Shown one piece after another: positions 16,301 through 25,598 of a stretch of 29,584 nucleotides of DNA. Origin of the DNA: Anaeromyces robustus (taxonomy: Eukaryota; Neocallimastigomycota; Neocallimastigomycetes; Neocallimastigales; Neocallimastigaceae); the NCBI GenBank assembly GCA_002104895.1, contig MCFG01000118.1, positions 132,501-162,084 on the forward strand. The letters run 5' to 3'. Below the pieces are notes generated by a model. The model saw nothing but the letters and a program-made list of their open reading frames with translations. It ran no database searches and was not told the origin of the DNA. How positions within the stretch are numbered: position 1 is the first letter of the stretch; each line of letters starts with the position of its first letter. The position numbers and the translations under genes are program-made.

Positions 16301-17148
16301 TATACCCATATCCATAAGATAAATATCCACACCTTGACCTGCACTACTTGGATAATAAAAATTTCCATCATAAGTCTTATTATGATTAATATTAGAAGGA
16401 GATTGAGAAATTATTGATAAATAATTTGGATAACTGGATAATTAAATGGTTGAACACTTACATCACTCCAATTAGTTTCTTTTTTAATTTCTTCAATATC
16501 ATAATAAATGTTACTTTTATTTTCTTCATTGTTATTATTGGTGTTATTTTTGTTATTATTGTTATTATTGTTATTATTGTTATTGTTAATTAAACCATCA
16601 ATAGTAAAAGTCGTTGATTTTTCTAAATATAATATATTATTTAATTTACGTACTTTTTCTAAAATCTCATCAGAGAGATAAGCAATAATAGCATAATAAT
16701 TATTAATAGGGCAAATATATGAAACTAAAATAGAATCAAATGGTATTAATTCAGTTAAATCATCATTTGAATTGATATTATTTGTGTTGCTTAAAGAACG
16801 TTTATAAAGACTATTATTTGGTCTTGTTTTATTTTTAAATAAAAATTTCTTTTTATTACTGTCACGTTTTTTTAAAATTGGAGAATCTAATTCTTCTAAT
16901 TTTTGATCCATTTCACCATTTTCTAAAGTGTAAGTTTCTTTATTATCTTGAATAACATCATAAATATCATTCATTCTATCATTAGTCAATGTTTCTATTT
17001 GATTTTGAACATCTTTACTTTCTTTATCAAAAGTTTTATCAGATTGTTTTCTTTGAATTCCAATAATATAATATGCATTTTCTGAATAAACAGTTACATA
17101 AAAATTAAACAATATAAGAAATATTGTAAATAAAATATTATTCTTCAT
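13377..17148 (-). pseudogene. Secreted S8 subtilase with hevein-like and Cys-rich modules, disrupted tandem copy
   Basis: This is the paralogue of the intact gene at 17874-21677, in the same orientation, with the same domains in the same order. It has a signal peptide (first ~22 residues), an I9-like propeptide with a poly-Asn linker, a subtilase domain, a hevein-type Cys module, six Cys-rich modules, and a Thr-rich tail ending in Lys-rich residues. The catalytic Asp (YLMDMGI), His (HLFHGII), oxyanion Asn (SAGNDN) and Ser (RGTSYSTP) are all kept. Compared with the intact copy, one C is missing near 16433-16436, ending the first frame at 16411. A second loss, one T from a run at 13836-13839, ends the middle frame inside the last Cys module. 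The tail then continues open from 13784 to 13377. Apart from these two bases the frame is open throughout, so it is a very young pseudogene or has two consensus errors. Frame pieces are 17148-16411, ~16436-13787 and ~13835-13377. Confidence 0.85.
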
Positions 17149-17240
17149 TTTTATTATGAATAATTTTTTATATTCGTTTTTAATTTATTATTTTATTTAT
17201 TTACTTTTTTACAATTTTTTTATTTGAACTTTATATTTAA

Positions 17241-17280
<40 letters not shown>

Positions 17281-17873
17281 TTTATTTTTTTTTTTAAAGA
17301 AAAATAGAAATAGATTTTTTTTTTTGTTTATTTATATAAAAAAATCAATTTTTAATTGTGCAACAAAAAATAAATAGAATATTCTATTATTCTATTTTTA
17401 TTATTTTATTTTATTTTTTTTTTATTTAATAATAAATTTTAATAAATTTTATAGAATTTAATTTTATTTTAATTGTCGTCATAGTACTCATGAATGTACA
17501 AAATTTTTACTTAATTTTTATTTGTTAATTTTTTAAATGTTTTTTTTTTTTTAAAAAAAAAACAAACCTTATTTTAAATATTTTGTATATAAGTAAATAG
17601 AAAAGTATTTTTAAAATATGATATATTTTATTAATAATTTTTTATTACATTAAAGATAAATAACAAATATTAATGATATGTAATAATTATAAATAATTAA
17701 AATACAAATTTTTTTAATTATTATCATTAATAAATTAATAACTATATTGAATAACTTTTATTAATGTGTATACTTTAGTATATACTTTATTATTTATATT
17801 ATTTATTAAATAAAAAAATTTTTTTCAGTACTTCTTGGATTTTTATATATTAATTAATGTATTTTTCTTGTTT
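17149..17873. other. Spacer between the tandem proteases
   Basis: It holds the upstream region of the disrupted copy (TATA-like box at 17330-17338), a run of 36 T at 17244-17279, and the downstream region of the intact copy. No further gene is seen. Confidence 0.6.
17330..17402 (-). promoter_or_regulatory. Conserved upstream block with TATA-like box, disrupted protease copy
   Basis: On the minus strand TATATAAAT lies at 17338-17330, with its near edge 182 bp before the ATG at 17148. A block upstream of it, including CAATTAAAAATTGATTTTT, is nearly the same as the block before the other copy. Conservation in otherwise fast-changing A/T DNA suggests a core promoter, though shared descent of the duplication alone could explain it. 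Confidence 0.5.
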
Positions 17874-20800
17874 TTAAATTTTTTTTGAAGCTATCTTCTT
17901 TATTTTAGACTTTTTAATTACAGTAAATTTATTGTGACATTTATTTATATTTCTATTTATAGATGTATTTGACATTGTAGTTGTAGTTGTAGTTGTAGTT
18001 GTAGTTGTAGTTGTAGTAGTACTTGTTCTTGTACTTGTACTTGTAGTTGTAGTTATAGTTGTGTATCCATATGTATTTATTTCTGTATCAATTATAGATG
18101 TAGATTCATCTGTAATTGTATCTGTAGGTGTAATTATAGCTGTATCTGTTTCTATTTCTGTATTTGTATCTAAAGACATATTTATAATTTCTCTAGAAAA
18201 GTCACAATAATCGTACATTTGGTAGATTAATTCATTATCCATATATAAATTATCAGTTTTATCTCTTAATGAATAATCTTCAACAGCTATGCAATTAGGA
18301 ACATAATAATCTTCTTTATTATAATAATTCTGACATTTTTCAGAATTGAAAATATTACATTGTTCTAAAAGTTTATTTTCATCTGATAAAAGTTCATTAA
18401 TAATACATTCTTTATATTTTGATAATTCCTTATCACAGCTTTCAATAAACTTCTTTTTATTTTCTTTCATGTAGTTATTACAAATATCATTACTATAATT
18501 AAATGTTTCTTCCAAATTACCAATTGTTTTATCAAAATATGATTGACAATAAGGATAATCAATAATGTATTGATTTTCGTTATAGAATGAAGTTTGACAT
18601 AAATAATTTTTGACTCCCATGCAAAAATCTTTTAATTCATCATCATTTAAATATGATATGTCTTCGATATAGCATTTAAAATATCCATGTGAGTAAAATT
18701 TATCTTCACATAATTTAAAAATTTCTTCTGGTTTAACATTACATATAGTTTTATAAATATTAATATTATTTTGAAGTAAATTAATTGTTTCGAAATATTT
18801 TTCATTTTCATAATAATAATTAGTAAAAGTACAAATAAAATCATTTTGTTCAAATTCATAAAATTTTTGACATTTTTCTGAATTATAAATTTTACAATTC
18901 TGTAATAATTCTTCATCACTCATATTTGAATTATAAGTTAGTAAACATTCTTGATTCTTTTCGGATTTTATTTCATTTTCACAATCTGAAAAAATATTTT
19001 TTATAGTTTCATCACTAATTGAAGTATCATCATTACATATATAATCATTATTATCTTTGATTTCTAATATATCTTCTTTTTCTTCATTAGAAAAACAAGA
19101 AATACCAGTTTCATAGAATTCTATACATTTTTGAGATTTAAATTTAGTACTTTTTTCTACCTTTTCTTTATCACTATTTTCAGAAGAAATATTAATAAGA
19201 CATTCATCGGAATATGTTAATAAATTTTCACATTTTTTTTCTATATTATTTAAAATATTTGTACATTTATTTTTACTATATTCATATATTTTTTCAAGTT
19301 CGTTTGAATCTTCTGGAATATAATTTTTGTAATGATTAGTGGCATAACAAGAGGTTAAACTTTTGATTCCATTTTTATAAAATTCTTGACATTTTTCAGA
19401 ATTTAAATTTTGACATGTTTCTTTAAGTTCAAATTCATTATCCAAAGATTCATTAATATCATTAATATTATTATCAATTCTACAACTTGAAAAAGTATTA
19501 TATTCTTTTTTACATGCATTATAAAGAAGATTAGAACATGCGGTTGAATAGTCATTAAAGTTATAAAAATTTTCAAATGTTTTATGATTTTCAGAAAATG
19601 AGCATGAAGAAATATTGTTGTTTATATTTTTGTAAAATGATATGCATTTATCTGACACAAAAGTTAAACATTTTTTTATTAAAAAATCATCAAAATCACT
19701 ACCCTCATTGATATAGTCATAATATGAATCTGAATTTATTAATAAATTAATTTCATCAAAAGGAATATCAATTATACATTCTTCATTTTCTTTAATTTCT
19801 TTTTCACATTCTTTAATAGATATTTCTGTGGAAGTACAAAATCCATAATCTTTTTGACATCCATTTTCAATAAAACATTGATCATTCGTTTTAATATTAT
19901 AATTAACACATATACCTTCTTTGGTACAACATCCTTCAGGACAAATAGTATGATGATCCGATGAAATACCACATTTAATAGCATTATCATCTGGTGAATA
20001 ACTTATTTTCTTACCATTATTAACAAGTCTATTTGGTGTATCTTCCGAACCTAAATCTTTTATGACATTCTTTATCGACATATCAATTAAAGTTTGTTTC
20101 ATTAATTCTTGATTAAATTTTATTTCAGGATGTTCTGAAATAATAGTAGCAGCAACACCTGCAACCATAGGTGCAGAAAATGATGTTCCTTCATAATCTC
20201 TTAAAACATCAGAATTTGATCTCATGGAAGATATATCAATAACATCACCAGGAGCAAAAATATCAATACATTTTCCGAAATTAGAATATTCTGATCTAAC
20301 TACTTCATTATTTTTAATTTCAGAATCTACTGCTCCTACATTTATCAGTCTATTATATCCAGTATACGAATAAAAAATTTTACTATATTTTGTTGAACAA
20401 ACATTTTGATTATCATTACCAGCTGCAAAAATAAAAATAAAACCTTCATTTAATAAATCGTTAAATTTATCATTTAATAAGTGATCATAAGATTCAATAC
20501 CATTAATCGAAATACTTATTACTGTTTTATTTTTTTTACCATTATTTAAAATATAATCTAAACTTTTCAATATGGATGAATTTGTTGCATCTACAGCAAT
20601 CATATGAATATTTGCTTTTTTAGCTACTCCAATTAATTTACCTCCTGCAATTGATGAAGTAATAGTACCATGATATGGATTATTATTATCAACATAACAT
20701 TTTCTTTTTTCATCACCTGTAGTGAGATAAAAATTAATTTCATCTGAAATTGCATCACAAGATACAGTACGTTCATATGATTGTCCTTTATAAGTATCAA

Positions 20801-21677
20801 AATCATCATGATTAGTATTAATACCCATATCCAAAAGATAAATATCAACACCTTGACCTGCACTACTTGGATAATAAAAATTTCCATCATAAGTTTTATT
20901 ATGATTAACATTAGAAGGAGATTGAGAAATTATTGATAAATAATTTGGATAACCTGGATAATTAAATGGTTGAACACTTACATCACTCCAATTTGTTTCT
21001 TTTTTAATTTCTTCAATATCATAATAAATGTTACTTTTATTTTCTTCATTGTTATTATTGGTGTTATTTTTGCTATTATTGTTATTATTATTATTATTGT
21101 TATTATTGTTATTGTTAATTAAACCATCAATAGTAAAAGTCGTTGATTTTTCTAAATATAATATATTATTTAATTTACGTATCTTTTCTAAAACTTCATC
21201 AGAAAGATAAGCAATAATAGCATAATAATTATTTATAGGACAAATATATGAAACTAAAATAGAATCAAATGGTATTAATTCAGTTAAATCATCATTTGAA
21301 TTGCTATTATTTGTGTTGCTTAAAGAACGTTTATAAAGACTATTATTTGGTCTTGTTTTATTTTTAAATAAAAATTTCTTTTTATTACTGTCACGTTTTT
21401 TTAAAATTGGAGAATCTAATTCTTCTAATTTTTGATCCATTTCACCATTTTCTAAAGTGTAAGTTTCTTTATTATCTTGAATAACATCATAAATATCATT
21501 CATTCTATCATTAGTCAATGTTTCTATTTGATTTTGAACATCTTTACTTTCTTTATCAAAAGTTTTATCAGATTGTTTTCTTTGAATTCCAATAATATAA
21601 TATGCATTTTCTGAATAAACAGTAATACAAAGATTAAACAATATAAATAAAATCGTAAATAAAATGTTACTCTTCAT
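17874..21677 (-). CDS. Secreted subtilisin-like (S8) serine protease with hevein-type module and six Cys-rich repeats
   Basis: This is an intact 1267-residue extracellular endopeptidase. Residues 1-22 are a signal peptide (hydrophobic core, cleavage after VYS). Residues 24-185 resemble an inhibitor I9 propeptide, followed by a poly-Asn linker at about 188-213. The S8 catalytic domain spans about 229-560: Asp283 in LLDMGI, His336 in HGTITSSIAGG, oxyanion Asn421 in FAAGNDN, and Ser499 in GTSFSAPMVAG. Residues 569-614 carry eight Cys in hevein/CBM18 order (569, 579, 583, 584, 590, 601, 607, 614, with PEGCC), suggesting chitin binding. Six Cys-rich modules follow (624-1158), then a Thr-rich stretch (~1165-1235) and a Lys-rich end with no membrane anchor. 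The protein is much longer than a typical fungal proteinase K-like enzyme (~400 residues). The substrate-cleft segment reads ISISING where subtilases usually have a Ser-x-Gly-Gly pattern. It is the functional partner of the broken copy downstream. Protease assignment is firm; wall or chitin targeting is inference. Confidence 0.93.
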   Translation of the reverse strand: MKSNILFTILFILFNLCITVYSENAYYIIGIQRKQSDKTFDKESKDVQNQIETLTNDRMNDIYDVIQDNKETYTLENGEMDQKLEELDSPILKKRDSNKKKFLFKNKTRPNNSLYKRSLSNTNNSNSNDDLTELIPFDSILVSYICPINNYYAIIAYLSDEVLEKIRKLNNILYLEKSTTFTIDGLINNNNNNNNNNNNNNSKNNTNNNNEENKSNIYYDIEEIKKETNWSDVSVQPFNYPGYPNYLSIISQSPSNVNHNKTYDGNFYYPSSAGQGVDIYLLDMGINTNHDDFDTYKGQSYERTVSCDAISDEINFYLTTGDEKRKCYVDNNNPYHGTITSSIAGGKLIGVAKKANIHMIAVDATNSSILKSLDYILNNGKKNKTVISISINGIESYDHLLNDKFNDLLNEGFIFIFAAGNDNQNVCSTKYSKIFYSYTGYNRLINVGAVDSEIKNNEVVRSEYSNFGKCIDIFAPGDVIDISSMRSNSDVLRDYEGTSFSAPMVAGVAATIISEHPEIKFNQELMKQTLIDMSIKNVIKDLGSEDTPNRLVNNGKKISYSPDDNAIKCGISSDHHTICPEGCCTKEGICVNYNIKTNDQCFIENGCQKDYGFCTSTEISIKECEKEIKENEECIIDIPFDEINLLINSDSYYDYINEGSDFDDFLIKKCLTFVSDKCISFYKNINNNISSCSFSENHKTFENFYNFNDYSTACSNLLYNACKKEYNTFSSCRIDNNINDINESLDNEFELKETCQNLNSEKCQEFYKNGIKSLTSCYATNHYKNYIPEDSNELEKIYEYSKNKCTNILNNIEKKCENLLTYSDECLINISSENSDKEKVEKSTKFKSQKCIEFYETGISCFSNEEKEDILEIKDNNDYICNDDTSISDETIKNIFSDCENEIKSEKNQECLLTYNSNMSDEELLQNCKIYNSEKCQKFYEFEQNDFICTFTNYYYENEKYFETINLLQNNINIYKTICNVKPEEIFKLCEDKFYSHGYFKCYIEDISYLNDDELKDFCMGVKNYLCQTSFYNENQYIIDYPYCQSYFDKTIGNLEETFNYSNDICNNYMKENKKKFIESCDKELSKYKECIINELLSDENKLLEQCNIFNSEKCQNYYNKEDYYVPNCIAVEDYSLRDKTDNLYMDNELIYQMYDYCDFSREIINMSLDTNTEIETDTAIITPTDTITDESTSIIDTEINTYGYTTITTTTSTSTRTSTTTTTTTTTTTTTTTMSNTSINRNINKCHNKFTVIKKSKIKKIASKKI
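18204..19808 (-). repeat. Array of six six-Cys protein modules inside the protease
   Basis: Residues 624-1158 of the intact protease form six divergent modules of about 80-95 residues. Cys positions are 624/634/670/678/692/714; 722/732/755/763/777/805; 816/826/(Ser843)/851/861/881; 899/911/928/936/949/979; 990/1002/1019/1027/1044/1066; and 1081/1091/1107/1115/1129/1158. The spacing between the third and fourth Cys is always seven residues, often followed by an aromatic pair (FY). The first two Cys are nine or eleven residues apart. The pattern suggests disulphide-stabilised extracellular domains. I do not recognise a named family. Module 3 has lost its third Cys (Ser843), while the disrupted paralogue keeps Cys there. 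Confidence 0.85.
19836..19973 (-). other. Hevein-type (CBM18-like) module coding segment
   Basis: Eight Cys in the hevein order, with the CPEGCC core and a GCQKDYGFC ending. The hevein fold binds chitin oligomers through a Ser and aromatic residues after the CC pair. Here the segment after CC is TKEGICVNYN, so the usual SxxGxCG is altered and sugar binding is not assured. The other copy is nearly identical. Confidence 0.75.
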
Positions 21678-21858
21678 TTTTCTTACGAATAATTTTTTTA
21701 CTTATTTATAAATTTTTTTTTTAATTTTATAAATTGAATTTTATATTTTTATATTTTATTTTTTATTTTATTTCATTTTTTTTGTTTATTTTATTTCGTT
21801 TTTTTTTCTTTTTTAATTTTTTTTTAAGGAAAAAAATTTTTTTTAGTTCTTTTTGTTG

Positions 21859-21935
21859 ATTTATATAGAAAAATTAATTTTTAATTGTGTAAAAAAAAAC
21901 TACATAATAGATTTTTCTATTATTATATTTTTATT
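21859..21935 (-). promoter_or_regulatory. Conserved upstream block with TATA-like box, intact protease
   Basis: On the minus strand TATATAAAT occupies 21867-21859, with its near edge 182 bp before the ATG at 21677, the same distance as in the paralogue. The next ~65 bp upstream are also similar between the copies. The copia LTR begins only 124 bp further upstream, so the insertion left this block intact. Confidence 0.5.
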
Positions 21936-21990
21936 ATTCTATTATTATATTTTTATTGTTCTATTCTTTTTTTAATTTAATCTGAAATTT

Positions 21991-22152
21991 TGTCAGAAAT
22001 ATATCTTATAATATATTAATATTATTCATTTATAATGTTAAGAAAGATGTTTTGAAGAATATTTTGCATATTCTTCTTTTATACTATTACAATACATTAT
22101 TTATATATTGTACATTATTTAATACATTATTTAATACATTATTCATTTGACA
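21991..22152 (-). repeat. Candidate 3' LTR of the copia element
   Basis: A 162-bp segment bounded by TGTCA (21991-21995) and TGACA (22148-22152), the inverted TG...CA ends expected of an LTR. Its inner edge abuts the polypurine tract. The inner end has several tandem copies of aatacattattt. The outer boundary is inferred from the terminal inverted repeat alone, since no second LTR is available to compare. Confidence 0.6.
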
Positions 22153-22164
22153 CTCCCCCTCAAA
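22153..22164 (-). other. Polypurine tract of the copia element
   Basis: The minus strand reads TTTGAGGGGGAG directly before the LTR TGTCAAAT. This is the plus-strand DNA primer site of LTR retroelements and fixes the inner LTR edge at 22152. Confidence 0.85.
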
Positions 22165-22261
22165 TCTAATTATGTTGAATAAATAGATTTGAAAAATAAA
22201 ATTTTAAGTAAAATATTTAAAAGAAATATTAAATATAATAGGACAGATAATATTTAATAAA

Positions 22262-25048
22262 TTAATAAAATTTATGTAATATTTTGTTTCTAAAGTTTGT
22301 CATTGATATCGTATTTAAATACTTAGTGAATCCATCAGCGACATTATCCTTAGAATTAATATACTTTAATTTTATTTTCTTATCTTTAATTAATTCCCTT
22401 ATATAATGATATCTAATATCTATGTGTTTTATTTTTTGATTAATCATATTGTTTTCGCTTATAAAAATTGCAGCCTTGTTATCAACATTTATATTTATAA
22501 AGCTAATATTAAAGTTCAATTCATTAAGCAGATTTATGTACCAAATGCACTGTTTTGAACATTCACTTAGGCTATAATATTCTGCTTCTGCTGTAGAGGT
22601 TGAAACACAAGGTTGAAGCTTGGAACACCAACTAATTGGTGTATTACCTATAGTGATAATGTACCCAGTAGTAGACCTTCTTGTCTGTATATCTCCGGCG
22701 TAATCTGCATCAGAAAAAGCACTTATTGTACGATTAGTATTGAATTTTAATCCATAATTGATAGTACCTTTTAAGTATCCAAGAATCTTTAAAATATTTC
22801 TCCAGTCTTCCATATTTGGGTTTTGTGATTTTCTTGATGCTTTGCTAACAGCGTAAATGATATCTGGTCTGGTGCATATACTTAAATAAAGTAGATTCCC
22901 AATAAGACTTCTGTATCTAGTAGGATTTATTTTAATCTTTCTAAGATTAATATCCATAATTGGTTTTAGACAATTGGTTGGATATATGTTTTCATCTTTG
23001 TATTTGTTGAGTAAATCAGTGATGTATCTTTTTTGGTGTAAGAAGTACCCGTTACTATACTTGATGAATTTTATGCCAATAATAAAGTTTACATCTCCAA
23101 TATCTTTGATTTGGAAATGTTTCTTAATAAGTTGTTTAGTTTGGTTAATTTCCTTTTCTGTTCCTGTGATTAGGATATCATCAACATAAACTGCGAGAAT
23201 ACAGGTAATTTCGTTTTTGTGATTAAGTTTCTTGTAAACACATGGATCACAAGTTAATCTTTTAAAGTTTATACTGGTCAAAATGTCATTAAGCTTATTA
23301 TTCCATGCCTTACCTGATTGTTTAAGTCCATATATCGCCTTTTTTAGTCTCCAATAAGGTTTGTTGTGATTATCGTAACCTTCAGGTGCCTTCATATATA
23401 TAACTTCTGATAGTTCTGCATTTAAGTATGCGGCGGTAACATCTATTTGTATTATACGAAATCCATTTTGAGAGGCTAAGGCGACAATAATTCGTAATGA
23501 ATCTTGCTTTAAGGTAGGAGAAAATGTTTCGAAATAATCAATTCCGAATTGTTGAGTGAAACCACGCGCCACTAATCGTGCTTTTCTTTTGATGATGTTA
23601 CCATCATCATCACGTTTATATTTGAAAACCCATCGAGGGGGAATAGGGTTTGCGTCTTCTGGAATTGTGTCAACAGGTTCGTAGACTTTTAATTTATCCA
23701 TATTATTTAACTCTTCATTAATGGCGATTAACCATTCATTCATATCTGGTAAGTTAAAAATATCTTCATAGTTTTGTGGTTCTACAAATGTAATATTAAA
23801 CAACGTTATTTTTCTTCTTTTATTATAGAATTGATTATTGTTATGCTTTGATCTTTTGTGGTAGTAATAATTCTTGGGATGGTTGAAGAAATTAATTTCG
23901 TTATTGTTTTCGTATATATCATTTGGATTGATATTTTGAAAGTTTGAGATATCATTTTGGGGTTTTAAATTATCAGCTGACTCTTTGTCTAGATTGATTT
24001 GTGTTTTTGGTGTCTGATTATTACTTAGTAGTTTATTATTGTTTAAATTTGATAAAATTTGAAGTTTTTGATAAGGATTTGAACTGATGGCGTTTATATC
24101 ATTTTTAATATCTTCGATTTTGTTGTTGAAGTAGAAATTTGCAGGCTCCTTTTCAAAAAATTCGACAACACGCGAACGAAGAACTTTACAGTTGTTAATA
24201 TCAAAAATTTTGTATGAGTTAGGATCATAGCAATAGCCAATAAAGATACCAGATGAAGCACTATTTTCGAATTTTTGTTTTAAGTGCTTTGGAACTAAGT
24301 ACATGACTCTACATCCGAAGACTCTAATATTATTGAAATTTACCCTTTTATTAAAAATTCTTTCAAAAGGGATTTTATTGTCTATAGATGAGTGTGGAAT
24401 TCTATTGTAAATGTAGCTCGCCGTTTCAACTGCATCCTGCCAGAATTTTCTACTGAGTTTGGAGTCTTCTAGTAGAGCGGTAGCTGTAGATATAAGAATT
24501 CCATTTAGCCTTTCGGCTCTGCCATTTTGTTGAGGGTTATAAGGAACAGTGGTTTGATGAATTGTTCCTTTTTCACTAAATAACCTTTTGAATTTAAGAG
24601 AAGTGAATTCTGTACCGTTGTCAGATCTAACTGCTTTGATATTCTTGTTGAATAAGTTGTATATGTTGTTATACCATACATTAAATGAATCATAGGTATC
24701 TGATTTGTTTTTTAAGAATAATACCCAGTTATATCTGGAGTAATCATCTAGTATGGTAAGGATATATTTATTGCCATATATTGATTCAGTGATTGGGCCA
24801 ACTAAGTCAATATGGATTAGATCAAAAGGTTGTTTAGATATCTTTGTAACAGGCAAGTAAGGTTTATTTTTTAGTTTGGATTTAATACAAATTTTACATT
24901 TATTAGTTATATTGATTTTTGGCAATTTGTTTATAATTTTATCTATATTAAAATGGCAAAGTCTACGGTGCCATAAATTATATTGTTCATCGGTATTAGT
25001 ATAGTTTTCAAGTGAGAAAATGTTGTTTTGTGGTTGGTTTGCATCCAT
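22262..25048 (-). CDS. Copia Pol polyprotein: integrase, reverse transcriptase, RNase H
   Basis: A 928-residue open frame from an internal Met. The same frame stays open upstream to about 25316, so this Met is not necessarily the natural start. Domains in order: a GAG-pre-integrase zinc finger with H27, H32, C51 and C54; an integrase core with the D81, D143, E179 triad (DLVGPI, RSDNGTEF, PQQNGRAERLNG); and a linker rich in Asn and Lys (~300-410). An RVT_2 reverse transcriptase follows at ~455-700, with IQIDVTAAYLNAE, AIYGLKQSGKAW and the YVDDILITG active site. A copia-type RNase H at ~775-915 carries SDADYAGD and STTGY. Every key catalytic motif I looked for is present and there is no internal stop, so the insertion is recent. 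The enzyme could in principle act in trans, but the element lacks gag and a 5' LTR. Confidence 0.95.
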   Translation of the reverse strand: MDANQPQNNIFSLENYTNTDEQYNLWHRRLCHFNIDKIINKLPKINITNKCKICIKSKLKNKPYLPVTKISKQPFDLIHIDLVGPITESIYGNKYILTILDDYSRYNWVLFLKNKSDTYDSFNVWYNNIYNLFNKNIKAVRSDNGTEFTSLKFKRLFSEKGTIHQTTVPYNPQQNGRAERLNGILISTATALLEDSKLSRKFWQDAVETASYIYNRIPHSSIDNKIPFERIFNKRVNFNNIRVFGCRVMYLVPKHLKQKFENSASSGIFIGYCYDPNSYKIFDINNCKVLRSRVVEFFEKEPANFYFNNKIEDIKNDINAISSNPYQKLQILSNLNNNKLLSNNQTPKTQINLDKESADNLKPQNDISNFQNINPNDIYENNNEINFFNHPKNYYYHKRSKHNNNQFYNKRRKITLFNITFVEPQNYEDIFNLPDMNEWLIAINEELNNMDKLKVYEPVDTIPEDANPIPPRWVFKYKRDDDGNIIKRKARLVARGFTQQFGIDYFETFSPTLKQDSLRIIVALASQNGFRIIQIDVTAAYLNAELSEVIYMKAPEGYDNHNKPYWRLKKAIYGLKQSGKAWNNKLNDILTSINFKRLTCDPCVYKKLNHKNEITCILAVYVDDILITGTEKEINQTKQLIKKHFQIKDIGDVNFIIGIKFIKYSNGYFLHQKRYITDLLNKYKDENIYPTNCLKPIMDINLRKIKINPTRYRSLIGNLLYLSICTRPDIIYAVSKASRKSQNPNMEDWRNILKILGYLKGTINYGLKFNTNRTISAFSDADYAGDIQTRRSTTGYIITIGNTPISWCSKLQPCVSTSTAEAEYYSLSECSKQCIWYINLLNELNFNISFININVDNKAAIFISENNMINQKIKHIDIRYHYIRELIKDKKIKLKYINSKDNVADGFTKYLNTISMTNFRNKILHKFY

Positions 25049-25598
25049 ATTAACTTTATCGCTAGTGATCCATATATGATAAGTGTTGTTTACTTCTCTA
25101 GAGTATGTTGATATAATTCTTTTGCCTTCAGGAGAATATAATATGGCTTGGGGTGTATTATTATTTCTAGTGAATATTATTTTATAATTTTGCTTTATTA
25201 GTTTAGAAAGGGATATTATATTTCTTTTGACGCTTGGAATGTATAGAACATTTTTTAGAATTATTTTATTGTTATTAATAAATCCATCGTAATTTCCTAT
25301 ATACTTTGAATATATTTTTTTTTACCATCTGCAAAGCTTATAGGCTCAGAATGTGGTTTAACGTTTTTTAACAATTCAAGTTTGTAAGTGATATGAACTG
25401 ATGCACCTGAATCTATAACCCAGTTTGTGATATTGTTTGAATTGTCATTGTTGATAATTGCTTTAGTTTCTTCAATATCATCGTCCTTTTGTATATAATA
25501 GGTGTGGTATTCTGTGTCCGAACTATAGTCTTTGGTGAATGCTTCTTCGTATATATTTTTAGGTTCGGAGTTTGTTACGAGAAGCGCATGTTTGTTGC
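25049..25598 (-). pseudogene. Copia protease and end of Gag, frame-shifted fragment
   Basis: Upstream of the pol Met, the pol frame continues as pre-integrase sequence (NVLYIPSVKRN and YSPEGKR) up to an eight-A run on the minus strand at 25316-25323. Beyond that run, coding sequence lies in a different frame and contains the retropepsin-type active site WVIDSGASVHIT (Asp codon 25411-25413). It is preceded by an acidic Gag-protease linker that ends abruptly at about 25598. The frame change at the homopolymer is most simply a one-base indel. No zinc knuckle or capsid-like sequence remains. Confidence 0.75.

Larger units (their letters stand above)
21991..25598 (-). mobile_element. Ty1/copia LTR retrotransposon, 5'-truncated
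   Basis: Reading on the minus strand: a protease fragment, integrase, reverse transcriptase and RNase H in the copia order (integrase before reverse transcriptase), then a polypurine tract and the 3' LTR. The 5' LTR, primer site and gag (with its zinc knuckle) are absent. Element coding sequence stops at about 25598, where an LTR-like terminus (TGTAACGAAT) of a different family begins, consistent with a later insertion or a recombination break. The element is clearly less A/T-rich than its surroundings. Confidence 0.9.

Noticed and set aside
21028-21210. Leu-rich plus-strand frame
   Set aside because: Antisense shadow of the poly-Asn linker (AAT/AAC read backwards gives Leu codons).
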